Shown piece after piece: positions 1-8,958 of a stretch of 48,371 bases of DNA. The notes beneath the pieces were generated by a model, which ran no database searches, was not told the origin of the DNA, and was given only the letters and a program-made list of their open reading frames with translations. How positions within the stretch are numbered: the first letter of the stretch is position 1; the number at the start of each line of letters is the position of its first letter. The stretch comes from Candidatus Scalindua rubra (GTDB lineage Bacteria; Planctomycetota; Brocadiia; Brocadiales; Scalinduaceae): positions 1 to 48,371 of the forward strand of contig MAYW01000014.1 in NCBI GenBank assembly GCA_001723765.1, in the 5' to 3' direction. The position numbers and the translations under genes are program-made.

Positions 1-1
1 C

Positions 2-337
2 CCAAATGGCGCTGCCAAAACAATTAGAGCTGTTCGATATCGACGTTGCCTTGTTAGGGATAATTCTGACATAGAAAAGGAATTAAAATATTTACAACAA
101 AACCAAAGAAGGATGAATTATTTTGAATATAAACAAAAGAATCTTCCTATAGGTAGCGGAGTTGTTGAGGCTGCCTGCAAAAATTTGATTGGTTCTCGTC
201 TAAAAAAATCAGGAATGAGTTGGTCTAAAGAGGGTGGACAAAATGTTTTAAATCTTAGAGCATTAATTTTAAGTAATCGATGGGAAAAATTTTGGAACTA
301 TTTTTTACGAGTTCATTTTCCAGCAAATTCTACGTAA
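2..337 (+). mobile_element. ISKra4-family transposase, C-terminal fragment (runs off left edge)
   Basis: The frame is open from the window edge to the stop at 335-337, so this is the C-terminal ~111 residues of a longer protein rather than a gene starting at the ATG at 113. The segment PIGSGVVEAACKNLIGSRLK followed by GMSWS, a GGQ and LRALILSNRW is the conserved C-terminal block of ISKra4-family DDE transposases. The right end of the element should lie just after the stop, near 340-347, because the reading frame of a disrupted ABC substrate-binding protein resumes at about 348. Family assignment is firm from the motif; the exact terminus cannot be set without the left end. Confidence 0.85.
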
Positions 338-347
338 TATCAATTGA

Positions 348-971
348 GCACCCATAATATTTTGCATGGTTATCTATCATGAGCGCTTCGATTTGCAGGG
401 AGCTAATATTACGGGTATTTCTACGGAAGTGTTAGTAGAAGATCAATTTGCTTTTCTAAAAGAGCTGCTTGGCACAGTTAAGAATGTAGGGGTTATTTAT
501 GACCCTTCGAAGACCAAAAATATCGTTTCCAAAGCATGCCTTGTGGCAAAAAAGTTTGAACTCAACCTAATTAAGACGGAGATTACGTTTAATAAAGAAG
601 TTACATCTGCACTAAAAAAAATTATCAATGAAATTGATGCTCTATGGATAATACCCGACAGTACGGTAATCACAAGGGGTTCACTAGGTGTCATTCTTGA
701 AACAGCCCTGAAACGTCATTTACCAACATTCTGTACTTCAAGCGCAATTGTGAGGGAGGGGGCAATGACATCCATTTCACCAGATTATACAGACATAGGT
801 CTTCAGGCAGCCCGGATAGCCCAAAGGCTGTTAAACAGTCCAAAGGTTATTTCATTGGGCGTTAAACAATCAGACAAATTAAAGTTGTCCTTAAATATTC
901 AAACAGCAAATAGAATTGGGATAGATATATCATCCATTCAGTCTCGTCCAAACGTAGTTTTATACCCTTAG
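348..971 (+). pseudogene. ABC transporter substrate-binding protein (ABC_sub_bind family), N-terminus lost to IS insertion
   Basis: About 207 codons remain of a protein that is usually about 320 residues. The part seen (DLQGANITGIS, VGVIYDPSKT, LWIIPDSTVI, and SPDYTDIGLQAARIAQRLL) matches the C-terminal two thirds of the ABC_sub_bind (PF04392-type) family, periplasmic proteins of uptake systems or sensory loci. The family-like frame begins at about 348, before the ATG at 366, directly after an ISKra4 transposase end and just behind a TGA at 345. The natural N-terminus with its signal peptide is missing, so the product is most likely not made or not exported. What is seen is the truncation; loss of function is inferred. 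Confidence 0.8.
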
Positions 972-1086
972 GGCAGGCGTAACAATGATTAGCGCACTAG
1001 TAGCAGACCTATTAGCCCCAGATTTTCCTGAATCTCACCTACGAGGTGGGACGGTTGATTACCTTTTGATAGTCGGAATGACTTTC

Positions 1087-1192
1087 ATGAGAAAAATTCA
1101 AACGACCCACATCCATTCCTGCCAGCATCATCTTCCGAAGTACTGGTTCCCTGTTACTTGCAGGATATATGGTACTGATTATTTTTGTTTGA
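1087..1192 (+). pseudogene. Possible N-terminal remnant of a membrane sensor
   Basis: If one A is removed from the A5 run at 1092-1096, an ATG at 1087 opens 34 codons reading MRKFKRPTSIPASIIFRSTG and then a hydrophobic stretch SLLLAGYMVLIIFV before a TGA. This looks like a cytoplasmic basic N-terminus followed by a first transmembrane segment, as in histidine kinases and HAMP-domain sensors that often neighbour ABC_sub_bind genes. Nothing recognisable follows. It is short and needs a frame correction, so the call is weak; it could be chance. Confidence 0.25.
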
Positions 1193-1227
1193 ACACTCCT
1201 ATCTTGTAATGAGAATTTTATTATGTT

Positions 1228-1926
1228 TTACTCAAAACCAAGTCTGTCACTAATAAAACAGCAATATTCACAACTGCTATAACGTTCGGGGATAGGTCCT
1301 TTGAGCAGTTTTACCGCATCACGGAAAGTATTATTAGCTCTTTCCAGATTTGTCTCAACCCTGACATGTTTGATGTTAAATTCTACAATGCCGTCTTCTT
1401 TTACTTCTTCAGGATAGTAGTAAACCAGATATGCATAATTTGTGGTTTTGTAACTATTGGCGCTTAAGAGTAAACTGTAAGCGTCGAGCTGTGTCTGGTA
1501 ATACCTTTCAGAATCACCTTCATTTGGAGCACTGCCACGGGTTTTATAATCTAAAGGAATATAATAGGTTTGCCCTGAGCCAGCCGAAGGATCGTCTTCA
1601 ATCAAGCAATCGTCTAATGCGCCAAACAAGACAGCATCAAGCTCTTTGTCATGATATTCCAAACCAGTCCGCCAGTTCCGCCACTTATTCATAAGATCTA
1701 CATCAGGCATTAAGCATCCTTCTGCCTTTCCTTTAATCTCTGGTGGTACTTTGCCACGATACTGGTCAAAGTATTTCTTAATCACCAAATCCATTCCTCC
1801 GGGCAGCGATGGAAAGATACCCCGCGGTCGTTTCACTTTTTTATTGTAGTGCAGCCAAAAGCATCGGGGGCAATTTCGGAAGAGGTTAAGGCCTGTTGTT
1901 GGGGAGATTCGTATCATTTTTTCCAT
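1228..1926 (-). CDS. PD-(D/E)XK nuclease, Cas4-like (orphan)
   Basis: A 232-residue protein with the RecB/Cas4 nuclease layout: a Cys pair near the N-terminus (C19, C22 in NCPRCFW), an acidic motif at about residues 102-106 (FGALDD), the catalytic D-Y-K at 126-128 (PLDYKTRG), a Q-x3-Y motif at 146-150 and a C-terminal Cys cluster (C219, C222, C223). Four Cys in these positions are expected to hold an Fe-S cluster. It stands alone, about 20 kb from the CRISPR locus, so it is more likely a repair-type or mobile nuclease than an adaptation protein. Residues 112-119 (DPSAGSGQ) are unusual: they lie between the two catalytic motifs and look like an in-frame insertion encoded by a dispersed palindromic repeat. 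Confidence 0.75.
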   Translation of the reverse strand: MEKMIRISPTTGLNLFRNCPRCFWLHYNKKVKRPRGIFPSLPGGMDLVIKKYFDQYRGKVPPEIKGKAEGCLMPDVDLMNKWRNWRTGLEYHDKELDAVLFGALDDCLIEDDPSAGSGQTYYIPLDYKTRGSAPNEGDSERYYQTQLDAYSLLLSANSYKTTNYAYLVYYYPEEVKEDGIVEFNIKHVRVETNLERANNTFRDAVKLLKGPIPERYSSCEYCCFISDRLGFE

Positions 1927-2076
1927 TGATTATACTTTCTGTCATTCTCAACTTGATTGGGAATCTATATATTTTGATACTTTTCATGGTTTCAAAATGT
2001 TTTAATGATTTAACTTCTTAAGCGCAATTATTATACCATCTAAATGTATGCTATAAATTATAAATTAAAAAATGGT

Positions 2077-3306
2077 CTATTTTTTGATTATCTGAATGAA
2101 TTCCTGCTTGTGTCTGTACGGTTGCCATTCGGGGTGTTCTTCTAAATTATCTCTTTGCCAACCCTTTTTAATAGCCTTCCTTAGATATTGAAATGCCTCT
2201 TTTTCCTTTTTCAATCCAGCGTGAGACGTGGCAAGGTAATAATAGTCTTCCGTCCATATCCTTTCGGGCGGCCATTTAGTGCTGCTTAAATCAATTGCGT
2301 TCAGATAGGACTGAACTGATCTTGAGTATTCGCCGAGATTGTAGCTCAGGAGACCAGAGTATCTGTAATATTTGACTCGTACACTGAGAGGGAGTCGTGA
2401 CGGATCATTCTGAATCAAGGAATCTACCTTACGTAGCTGATGTTGCGCATCGTTAAATTGTTTATTATGTGTGAGTCCGTAAATATATGGTATTTGAAAA
2501 TGAGAATTTTCTGGATATCGTTCTGCGAGCCATTTGGATCCGTTGTAAAAACCGTCCCAGTCTTCTTCCCAGCGGGAGACTCTGAGGAGAATCTTTCTGG
2601 CTTCAATCGCTAAGAGTGTGCTGTTATCACGAACAAGTTCGAACTCTCTTATTCCTTTTTCTTTATCACCCTTAGGTCCTCCAAGAATAAATGAAATAAC
2701 CTTTACTATTTTAGGTAAGGTAGCAGAAAAATAGTGATAGATACCTAAGCCCAGGTATGCATCGTAATAATTAGGGTCTTTTTCTACAACCTTTTCAAGA
2801 ATTTTAAAGCCCCTTTTACCTTTCCAGAAACCCTTCCACCATCGGCCGCTAAGAACATAAACCCTTCCTAGATTGCCGTATGCTCCTCCTAAACAATAAT
2901 ATGCATTCAAGTCATTTGGGGCTTCTACAATTCTTTTCTTGGCAATATCAATTACTTTATTATTCAGGTGGATTATTTGTTCCTTCAGCTTGCGGTTTTC
3001 TTCTTCTATGTTTTTGTTGTGATAACGTAATATGTTGAGATAAAGACCTCCTTTGAAAAGGTAAGGTAGTGGTTCATCAGGCCATTTGTTAATAGCTTCA
3101 TCAAAGATATCCTCAGATTGTTGAACATCCATTCGGTAATTTGCATCCATTGCCAGCTTTATCTTCTCTATTAAGGGGTTACGTTGTGATTTGTCCTTTT
3201 TTGTAATTTCTGCACTTGAACAGTTATATAATAAAATGATACTTATCAGGATAAATAGCAGGTAAGGAAGGATACATGGTTTGAGCAAATTGGGGTTTGT
3301 TGTCAT
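2077..3306 (-). CDS. TPR-containing membrane-anchored protein
   Basis: About 409 residues. I place the start at 3306 (MTTNPNLLK) because an AGGGGA ribosome site lies just upstream; an in-frame ATG at 3354 would add 16 residues. A hydrophobic stretch (ILPYLLFILISIILLYNC) follows, with a Cys that could be lipidated, though Asn at -1 is atypical for a lipobox, so it may instead be an uncleaved anchor. The rest is helical and contains TPR-like units (LPYLFKGGLYLN, NAYYCLGGAYGNLGRVYV, YDAYLGLGIYHYF and a C-terminal SYNLGEYSRSVQSYLNAI). The role is unknown; TPR proteins of this layout are periplasmic scaffolds or assembly factors. It is separated by about 150 bases from the nuclease gene downstream. 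Confidence 0.65.
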   Translation of the reverse strand: MTTNPNLLKPCILPYLLFILISIILLYNCSSAEITKKDKSQRNPLIEKIKLAMDANYRMDVQQSEDIFDEAINKWPDEPLPYLFKGGLYLNILRYHNKNIEEENRKLKEQIIHLNNKVIDIAKKRIVEAPNDLNAYYCLGGAYGNLGRVYVLSGRWWKGFWKGKRGFKILEKVVEKDPNYYDAYLGLGIYHYFSATLPKIVKVISFILGGPKGDKEKGIREFELVRDNSTLLAIEARKILLRVSRWEEDWDGFYNGSKWLAERYPENSHFQIPYIYGLTHNKQFNDAQHQLRKVDSLIQNDPSRLPLSVRVKYYRYSGLLSYNLGEYSRSVQSYLNAIDLSSTKWPPERIWTEDYYYLATSHAGLKKEKEAFQYLRKAIKKGWQRDNLEEHPEWQPYRHKQEFIQIIKK

Positions 3307-3766
3307 CAGGTTTTCCCCTTGGTGGGCTGAACTATTACGGTTAATTATAAGCACAAAAATATCTACAATCTACTAAATTAAGTGATATCAAGAACATCAG
3401 AGGTCTTAGCAAACAGCCACGCTTTTTTAAGTGATTTTGTAACTAGTGCTAAAATAGGCAGTTACGAAAAGCGCCTTTTTTGAAAATTTCTTTCCGGTTT
3501 TATGATTTGCTATTAAAAATTTTCTCTCGTATCAAAGATACTTATATTTTGTAATTATTCATGTAACTTATGAACATTAAGAATCAACGAATACATAAAA
3601 TATATGCACATAAAACATGCCTATTTATCAAATAAAATAACAGGTAAAACTAATTAATGCTAGCATAAAAACAACTCAATTCAATAGGAAACTTGCTCCT
3701 GTCAAGGGATAGATATACGATGAAACATCAACAAATAAGGCATAGTCATATTATATTATTCTACCT
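3307..3766. other. Intergenic region without a recognised gene
   Basis: About 460 AT-rich bases between two leftward genes. No convincing coding frame was seen. At about 3449-3475 it holds the motif GCTAAAATAGGCAGTTACG, which recurs in similar form at about 14486-14506. Promoters for the TPR gene should lie here but no clear consensus was picked out. Confidence 0.4.
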
Positions 3767-4588
3767 TTATTCAGAAGAAATAAACTCATATAAAAACGAA
3801 TAGAATTCTTTGGCTTTATCTATCATGAGCCAATGAAATGCACCATCAAAAACCTGATATTCCAGGTTATTCTCTTTCAAAAAATCAATCGTACCAGAAG
3901 ATACACTCTCTGTCCCATAACAAAATACCTTAGGTATCGAGAGAGAGCAATATATCTGTCCTGTCTCACTCTTGTATTTTCCCGGCAATGCCGTATTTCT
4001 CTTACATAATTCCTGAGCATTAGCCAAGAATGCTTCTAGACGACAATAACATAACGAGATATGGTATCTTCTGCATGAAGGATATTTTTGTCCCCAATCC
4101 TCAAAAACCTTCGACTTCATAAAATCATCATAAAACCAGTACACAAAATTTTCATCCTCTGCGGCTTTAATTGCTTCGAGTGAAATAAATAAATCAAATT
4201 GGGTTATATTCCCTTCAATGTTTACGAATTTCTTTATTTTGTACTTTTGGTCTGAGTTACACAAAAGGGTTGCAATGTCACCTCCCATGGAATGTCCTAT
4301 AACTGTCAAATCATTAATTTTCATCTCTTCTATTATCTTCCAGATCCTGTTTATATAAGAAGCGAAACCATAATCTCCATTTGCAGATGCAGAACTTTTT
4401 CCGTACCCAACCATGTCAGGAACTATGATATTAAATTTGTCAAATCGTTTGTCTTCGAACACCTTCTGAAAACATAGTCCGGAATCGCCCAGTCCGTGTA
4501 TAAATAACAGGGTCATTCTGTCGGGCAATATTTCATTATACCTGACGTAATTAAATTCATTCCCTTCCTGGAAGATCATTTCGTTCAT
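3767..4588 (-). CDS. Alpha/beta hydrolase
   Basis: A 273-residue protein with the alpha/beta-hydrolase fold signatures: oxyanion loop LLFIHGLGDSG near residue 32, the nucleophile elbow GHSMGG (Ser as nucleophile) near residue 97 and a C-terminal His in DGAFHWLMID that would complete the triad. No signal peptide, so a cytoplasmic esterase or hydrolase is likely. Substrate cannot be told from sequence. It is a single gene with an ATG start; no partner genes touch it. Confidence 0.85.
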   Translation of the reverse strand: MNEMIFQEGNEFNYVRYNEILPDRMTLLFIHGLGDSGLCFQKVFEDKRFDKFNIIVPDMVGYGKSSASANGDYGFASYINRIWKIIEEMKINDLTVIGHSMGGDIATLLCNSDQKYKIKKFVNIEGNITQFDLFISLEAIKAAEDENFVYWFYDDFMKSKVFEDWGQKYPSCRRYHISLCYCRLEAFLANAQELCKRNTALPGKYKSETGQIYCSLSIPKVFCYGTESVSSGTIDFLKENNLEYQVFDGAFHWLMIDKAKEFYSFLYEFISSE

Positions 4589-4638
4589 AGCAAACTTTCA
4601 TGACATTTTGTGGCACCACGAAGGATGAAAATTGGATT

Positions 4639-4673
4639 CCTTGCGAAAGCAAGGTTACCTCCCTTTCGGGAGG
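4639..4673. repeat. Double-hairpin dispersed repeat
   Basis: Two adjacent perfect hairpins: CCTTGCGAAAGCAAGG (4639-4654) and CCTCCCTTTCGGGAGG (4658-4673), flanked by GGATTCC and GGAATCC. The same two hairpins occur at 46998-47045 in permuted form, and a related palindrome lies at 43948-43995. All three are intergenic. Confidence 0.7.
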
Positions 4674-4715
4674 AATCCAGGAATCTATTTTAGTATTAAA
4701 ATACTATTTATTCAC

Positions 4716-4801
4716 TTCCCCCTCATCCTTCCCTCACGGGGGAGAGGATTCCTGTCTGCCCCTGCCAGACGGCAGGCGGGGACAGGGAGGAAGGTGAGGG
4801 A
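4716..4801. repeat. Palindromic G/C-rich repeat
   Basis: A long imperfect palindrome: CCCCCTCATCCTTCCC at the left end and GGGAGGAAGGTGAGGG at the right, enclosing CTGCCagacGGCAG. A shorter relative with CCCCTCACC...GGTGAGGGG arms lies at 15859-15907. It is the kind of non-coding dispersed repeat found at gene ends; no function is implied. Confidence 0.6.
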
Positions 4802-4990
4802 GCGCTTTAATGTTCTGGTGCTGTTTTGATTTCAACGGCTGGTTCGACACCTTCCCAGCTCTCGTACCGAGTCTACCATATTAAACTAAATTAAACTTAT
4901 AAAATATTGACAATATTGTAGTATAATTGTGAACTTAAACTGGTACATTAACTTTATCATTGAAAAATTTCATCAAATCCATAGAAGGAT

Positions 4991-5032
4991 GGTAGGAGAA
5001 GGCGAAATCGCCAACAGGAGTTGGCTCCTACC
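4991..5032. repeat. REP-like palindrome
   Basis: Outer arms GGTAGGAG and CTCCTACC enclose two small hairpins, GGCGAAATCGCC and CCAACAGGAGTTGG. This compact nested palindrome resembles extragenic palindromic elements found in many environmental genomes. Confidence 0.6.
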
Positions 5033-5062
5033 TTTTAAAATTACGATTATTCAAAAGGCTAA

Positions 5063-5284
5063 ATTGTTACAATTCGATTTTCATTTTGTGCTAACAAATC
5101 TGGTAACTACCTTGGCCTCAACCGAGGTGTGGTTCAATTGTCTGAGAAAATCCAGAACAATAACCTATGGGATGGCGACCCTGACCGTGCAATCCGTATC
5201 GTCAAAAAATTTTTTTGGAGATCAAAAGCCCGTTTACTGGATCGTGAACTGATTAGAATATTCAAGGAAGAAGCGAAAGGTTAA
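5063..5284 (+). pseudogene. Orphan C-terminal gene fragment, unknown family
   Basis: A frame without a usable ATG runs from just after the stop at 5060-5062 to TAA at 5282-5284 and reads like real protein in its second half: GNYLGLNRGVVQLSEKI, then NNLWDGDPDRAIRIVKKFFW and a basic/acidic helix ending RELIRIFKEEAKG. The composition is far more protein-like than the overlapping frame that starts at 4929. I do not recognise the family. It is best seen as the tail of a decayed gene whose 5' part has been lost to repeats just upstream. Confidence 0.35.
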
Positions 5285-5864
5285 TCACGGAATAACACGG
5301 AAAATCACGGATTTTATAACGAAAAAAAATTATCATGTTAATCCTGTGTTTGAACCTGGCGCTGGTTCACTGTCAAGGGTTTGATACCCACGGACAAAGT
5401 GAAGTCGCCAATAATAGTCATTGTCTGTGCCCGCCGTGCCGGATCGGACGGGCAAGTCTTGTGGATAAAGCATATTATTAGTTAATCGTTATTTGATATT
5501 GTTTTTTATAATAATTCGTACCAATTTGTAGCTGGTAAACAGGAGTATTTTTACCCTTGACAAGTACCACTAATAATGTAGACTTTGTCATTAATATCTA
5601 TTGTGAAATCTAAGAGATTCTTCGGCTAAGGTCTCGGAATACCATAGTAAGATCTTGGTTTTATGATAGATATATCATAATGTTGCTATTGTAAATTGCT
5701 TCTATTTTTACCTGTTTCTGAAAAAATATATGCTTATTAAATAAGAATGTTTTTTTAGAGGAGGGTTTTTTATAAAAATACCACTTTTTCTTAACCTGTT
5801 TATCAATCCAGTTTGCAATAACATACCAACGCAAATCAAATAATTTTACATGGAGGGAAATATT
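5285..5864. other. Long leader region upstream of the formate dehydrogenase genes
   Basis: About 580 bases without a supported gene. A TTGACA at 5557-5562 is followed after 16 bases by TAGACT, a weak sigma70-like promoter about 280 bases before the fdh start; this is only suggestive. I saw no clear molybdenum-cofactor riboswitch. A GC-rich patch near 5430-5455 contains inverted GCCCG/CGGGC words resembling other repeats in this window. Confidence 0.3.
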
Positions 5865-8800
5865 ATGGAGATTACTCGCAGAAAATTTATAAAACTCAGT
5901 GGTCTTGGAGTCGCAGCCGTTGTCCTTGCTGATATAGGATGCGGCCAGATACGTAAGGTAGAGACACAAAAACAACAACCATTAAAAGCAGTAAGTTATA
6001 AAGAAGCTCGTACCATATGTTGTTTCTGCTCAGTAGGCTGCGGGATAATTACTTCTGTCAGTAACGGTAAAGTTGTTAATCTCGAAGGTGATCCAGACCA
6101 TCCTATCAGTCGTGGCGCGTTATGTAGTAAAGCCGCCGGCCTTTCTTTCCTGCCGAACAGCCCGCAGCGAATTACAAAACCAATGTACAGAGCACCTTTC
6201 TCCAATGAGTGGAAGGAAGTTAACTGGGATTTTGCATACTCAAGAATCGTAAAGAAGATAAAAAAGGTAAGAGATGAAAACTGGATTGAAAATGAAAATA
6301 TCGGAGGGACTGAATACAGGGCTAACCGCTGCGATGCTCTTGCTTTTTATGGAGGCGCTGCGAACACTAACGAAGAATGTTATCTTTACGGGAAAATGGC
6401 AAGGTTACTGGGGATAGTTCAGCTTGAACATCAGGCCCGTATCTGCCATTCGGCTACTGTTGCCGCCCTGGCGCCTTCTTTTGGAAGGGGCGCGATGACG
6501 AATCACTGGAATGACATTCAGCATGCCAGGACAATCCTGATCCAGGGAAGCAATGCGGCGGAGAACCACCCTGTTTCCATGAAATGGGTGGATAAGGCAA
6601 AGGAAAACGGCGCTACTGTAATTCATGTTGACCCGAGGTTTACGAGAACTTCTTCCCAGGTTGATATCTTTGCACAGATCAGGCCGGGAACCGATATAGC
6701 GACTCTCGGGGCTATGATTAACTATGTATTGAGTGAAGACCTGTACGATGAATCTTATCTGAGGAATTTTACTAATGCACTTTTCCTGGTGAAAAAAGAT
6801 TTCTCCTTTCATGAAGGTCTTTTCTCAGGCTTTGACTCCAATAATAAATCTTATGATAAAAGCTCCTGGGAATATGTTATTCATGAAGATGGAAAACCGG
6901 CAAAAGCATCGAACCTGAATGACCCCGGTACCGTGTTCTCACATTTGAAGAAGCACTACGGACGTTATGACTTTGAAACCGCTTCAAAGATAAGCGGAGT
7001 TCCTGCAAAGAAAATAAAAAAGATTGCCACTGTCTTTGCCAACAACCGTCCCGGTACTATCATGTATGCCCTGGGTCTCACCCAGCACACAACTGGTGTA
7101 CAGAACATTCGCTCCCTTGTAGTTTTGCAGCTCCTTCTCGGGAATATCGGTGTGTCCGGGGGCGGGATAAATGCATTGAGAGGACATTCAAACGTCCAGG
7201 GATCTACTGATATGTGCCTGCTTTTCCATATCCTGCCGGGTTACCTTGCTTCTCCTACGCACAAGCAGCCGACACTCGATGACTGGAATCAGAATTTTGG
7301 AAAGTTTAAGGGGAAATTTCTCGTAAATCTGCTCAAGGCCTGGTTTGGTAAAAACGCAACAAAGGACAATGGTTATTTATATGAGCACCTCCCTCTCAGG
7401 AACGGGCTGGAGAATTATTCAGCCGTAAAGCTCTTTGAGAATATGGTTAATGATAAAATCAAGTATTTCCATGTCATGGGGCAGAATCCCATGGTTACCA
7501 ATCCAAACATTAATGCCGTACGGGAAGGGCTTTCAAAGCTGGAAATGCTGGTCTGCCAGGAATTGTTTGAAAGCGAAACATCTTCTTTCTGGAAGTCTCC
7601 CGGGACAGACCCTGCCCGGATAGCCACAGAGGTATTCTTGCTGCCTGCAGCATCTTTCGTAGAAAAAGAGGGTACTATTACAAACAGCGGGCGATGGATC
7701 CAGTGGCGTCAGAAGGCCATTGAACCGATAGGTCAGGCCAAGAATGATTGTGAAATCATTGATACACTTTTTACAAGGCTCAGGGAAGAGTATAAACAAT
7801 CACCCAATCCGGTAAACCAGGTCCCGATCCTTCAGGCAGACTGGAACTATCAACTCAGTTATGTATATGAGGACGTATTGAAAGAGATTAACGGTTATGA
7901 TCTGAAGACAGGCAGACCGGTTAAGGGTATTGGCAGCCTGAAGGATGATGGAACTACCTCTGCCGGTGAATGGATTTATTCCGGCTGCTACAGTGAAGGA
8001 CACAACCTTACCAGGAGACAGAATGACAAATATGATCCACAAAAGATGGGATTGTTTCCAAAATGGGCATTCTCATGGCCGGGCAATGTAAGGGTACTAT
8101 ATAACAGGGCATCCTGTGATTCTGAAGGAAAACCACGTGATCCGAAACGGGCCCTGATCTGGTGGGATTCGGCAACCATGAGCTGGGCCGGTGTTGACAG
8201 ACCTGATGTAAAGGGTATTAACTCTGAACCCGGTTCGGAAAAAGGCCTTGTTGCCTTTAAGATGGTTGCGGAAGGAAACGGCAGGATATTTACCGCTCCT
8301 TACCATTCCAAAAAGGATGACGCAGTCTGGGCGAAATCCGGCGCCAACAAGGATGGCCCTATTCCGGAATTCTATGAACCCGTTGAGAGCCCGACAGAGA
8401 ACCTCCTGCATCCTAAGGTCTCCACCAACCCGGTAGTGATCTATCCAAGGCTGAAGAATCTGCAGCCTGTAGGCGGCTCAAGTGAGTATCCTTATGTCTT
8501 ATGCACCTCTGCCTTGACTGAGCACTGGGGCGGTGGTTGTATTACGAGAAACAACCCCTGGATTAATGAGCTGATGCCGGAGGTATTCGCTGAACTCAGT
8601 GAAGAGCTGGCGGAAAAATTAAACGTGCAGAACGGAAGGAGAATCAAGCTTATTACCAGCAGAGATGAGATTGAGGTTGTTGCTATGGTAACGAAGAGGA
8701 TTCATCCATTGAATGTTAACGGCCGTACCGTAGAAGTCATATGGGCTCCTCAGCATTGGGGATTTCAAACACTCAGCCCTGCCTGGAGTGTGAATCTGCT

Positions 8801-8876
8801 GACGATTGATGTTGGAGATCCAAATACGTGGATACAGGAAACAAAGGCGTGCCTGTGCAACGTTAAAAGGGCTTGA
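5865..8876 (+). CDS. fdnG: Formate dehydrogenase (FDH-N type) catalytic subunit, Cys form
   Basis: About 1003 residues. The start at 5865 is favoured over an ATG at 5850 because GGAGGG precedes it and it places the twin-arginine motif RRKFIK at residues 5-10, so the folded enzyme should be exported by Tat. A [4Fe-4S] site is formed by C52, C55, C59 and C87. The active site reads ARICHSATVAALAPSFGRGA with Cys194 where many FDH-N enzymes carry selenocysteine, followed by the conserved His. A C-terminal molydopterin-binding domain follows (ALTEHWGGG and APQHWGFQT). It oxidises formate to CO2 using a molybdenum or tungsten bis-pterin cofactor. Genes for FdhE, a desulfurase and the beta subunit follow on the same strand. 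The electron-accepting gamma subunit (cytochrome b) is not seen in the window. Confidence 0.93.
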   Translation: MEITRRKFIKLSGLGVAAVVLADIGCGQIRKVETQKQQPLKAVSYKEARTICCFCSVGCGIITSVSNGKVVNLEGDPDHPISRGALCSKAAGLSFLPNSPQRITKPMYRAPFSNEWKEVNWDFAYSRIVKKIKKVRDENWIENENIGGTEYRANRCDALAFYGGAANTNEECYLYGKMARLLGIVQLEHQARICHSATVAALAPSFGRGAMTNHWNDIQHARTILIQGSNAAENHPVSMKWVDKAKENGATVIHVDPRFTRTSSQVDIFAQIRPGTDIATLGAMINYVLSEDLYDESYLRNFTNALFLVKKDFSFHEGLFSGFDSNNKSYDKSSWEYVIHEDGKPAKASNLNDPGTVFSHLKKHYGRYDFETASKISGVPAKKIKKIATVFANNRPGTIMYALGLTQHTTGVQNIRSLVVLQLLLGNIGVSGGGINALRGHSNVQGSTDMCLLFHILPGYLASPTHKQPTLDDWNQNFGKFKGKFLVNLLKAWFGKNATKDNGYLYEHLPLRNGLENYSAVKLFENMVNDKIKYFHVMGQNPMVTNPNINAVREGLSKLEMLVCQELFESETSSFWKSPGTDPARIATEVFLLPAASFVEKEGTITNSGRWIQWRQKAIEPIGQAKNDCEIIDTLFTRLREEYKQSPNPVNQVPILQADWNYQLSYVYEDVLKEINGYDLKTGRPVKGIGSLKDDGTTSAGEWIYSGCYSEGHNLTRRQNDKYDPQKMGLFPKWAFSWPGNVRVLYNRASCDSEGKPRDPKRALIWWDSATMSWAGVDRPDVKGINSEPGSEKGLVAFKMVAEGNGRIFTAPYHSKKDDAVWAKSGANKDGPIPEFYEPVESPTENLLHPKVSTNPVVIYPRLKNLQPVGGSSEYPYVLCTSALTEHWGGGCITRNNPWINELMPEVFAELSEELAEKLNVQNGRRIKLITSRDEIEVVAMVTKRIHPLNVNGRTVEVIWAPQHWGFQTLSPAWSVNLLTIDVGDPNTWIQETKACLCNVKRA

Positions 8877-8958
8877 CTTGATTGAATATTGAAGAATTGA
8901 AGGATTGAGGAATTTAAGAATACCTAAATTCCTTAATTAACTATGGAGAAAAAGGCTG

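Noticed and set aside
1228-1926. The Cas4-like nuclease as part of the CRISPR system
   Set aside because: It lies 20 kb away with no cas neighbours, and a full cas4 is in the I-C operon.
4907-4925. TTGACA and TATAAT close together
   Set aside because: Only about nine bases separate them, too short for a sigma70 promoter.
4929-5252. 107-residue rightward open frame
   Set aside because: It crosses a REP-like palindrome and the relic in another frame is clearly more protein-like.
5850-5864. Earlier ATG for the formate dehydrogenase gene
   Set aside because: The ribosome site GGAGGG overlaps it, and the Tat motif is correctly placed from 5865.
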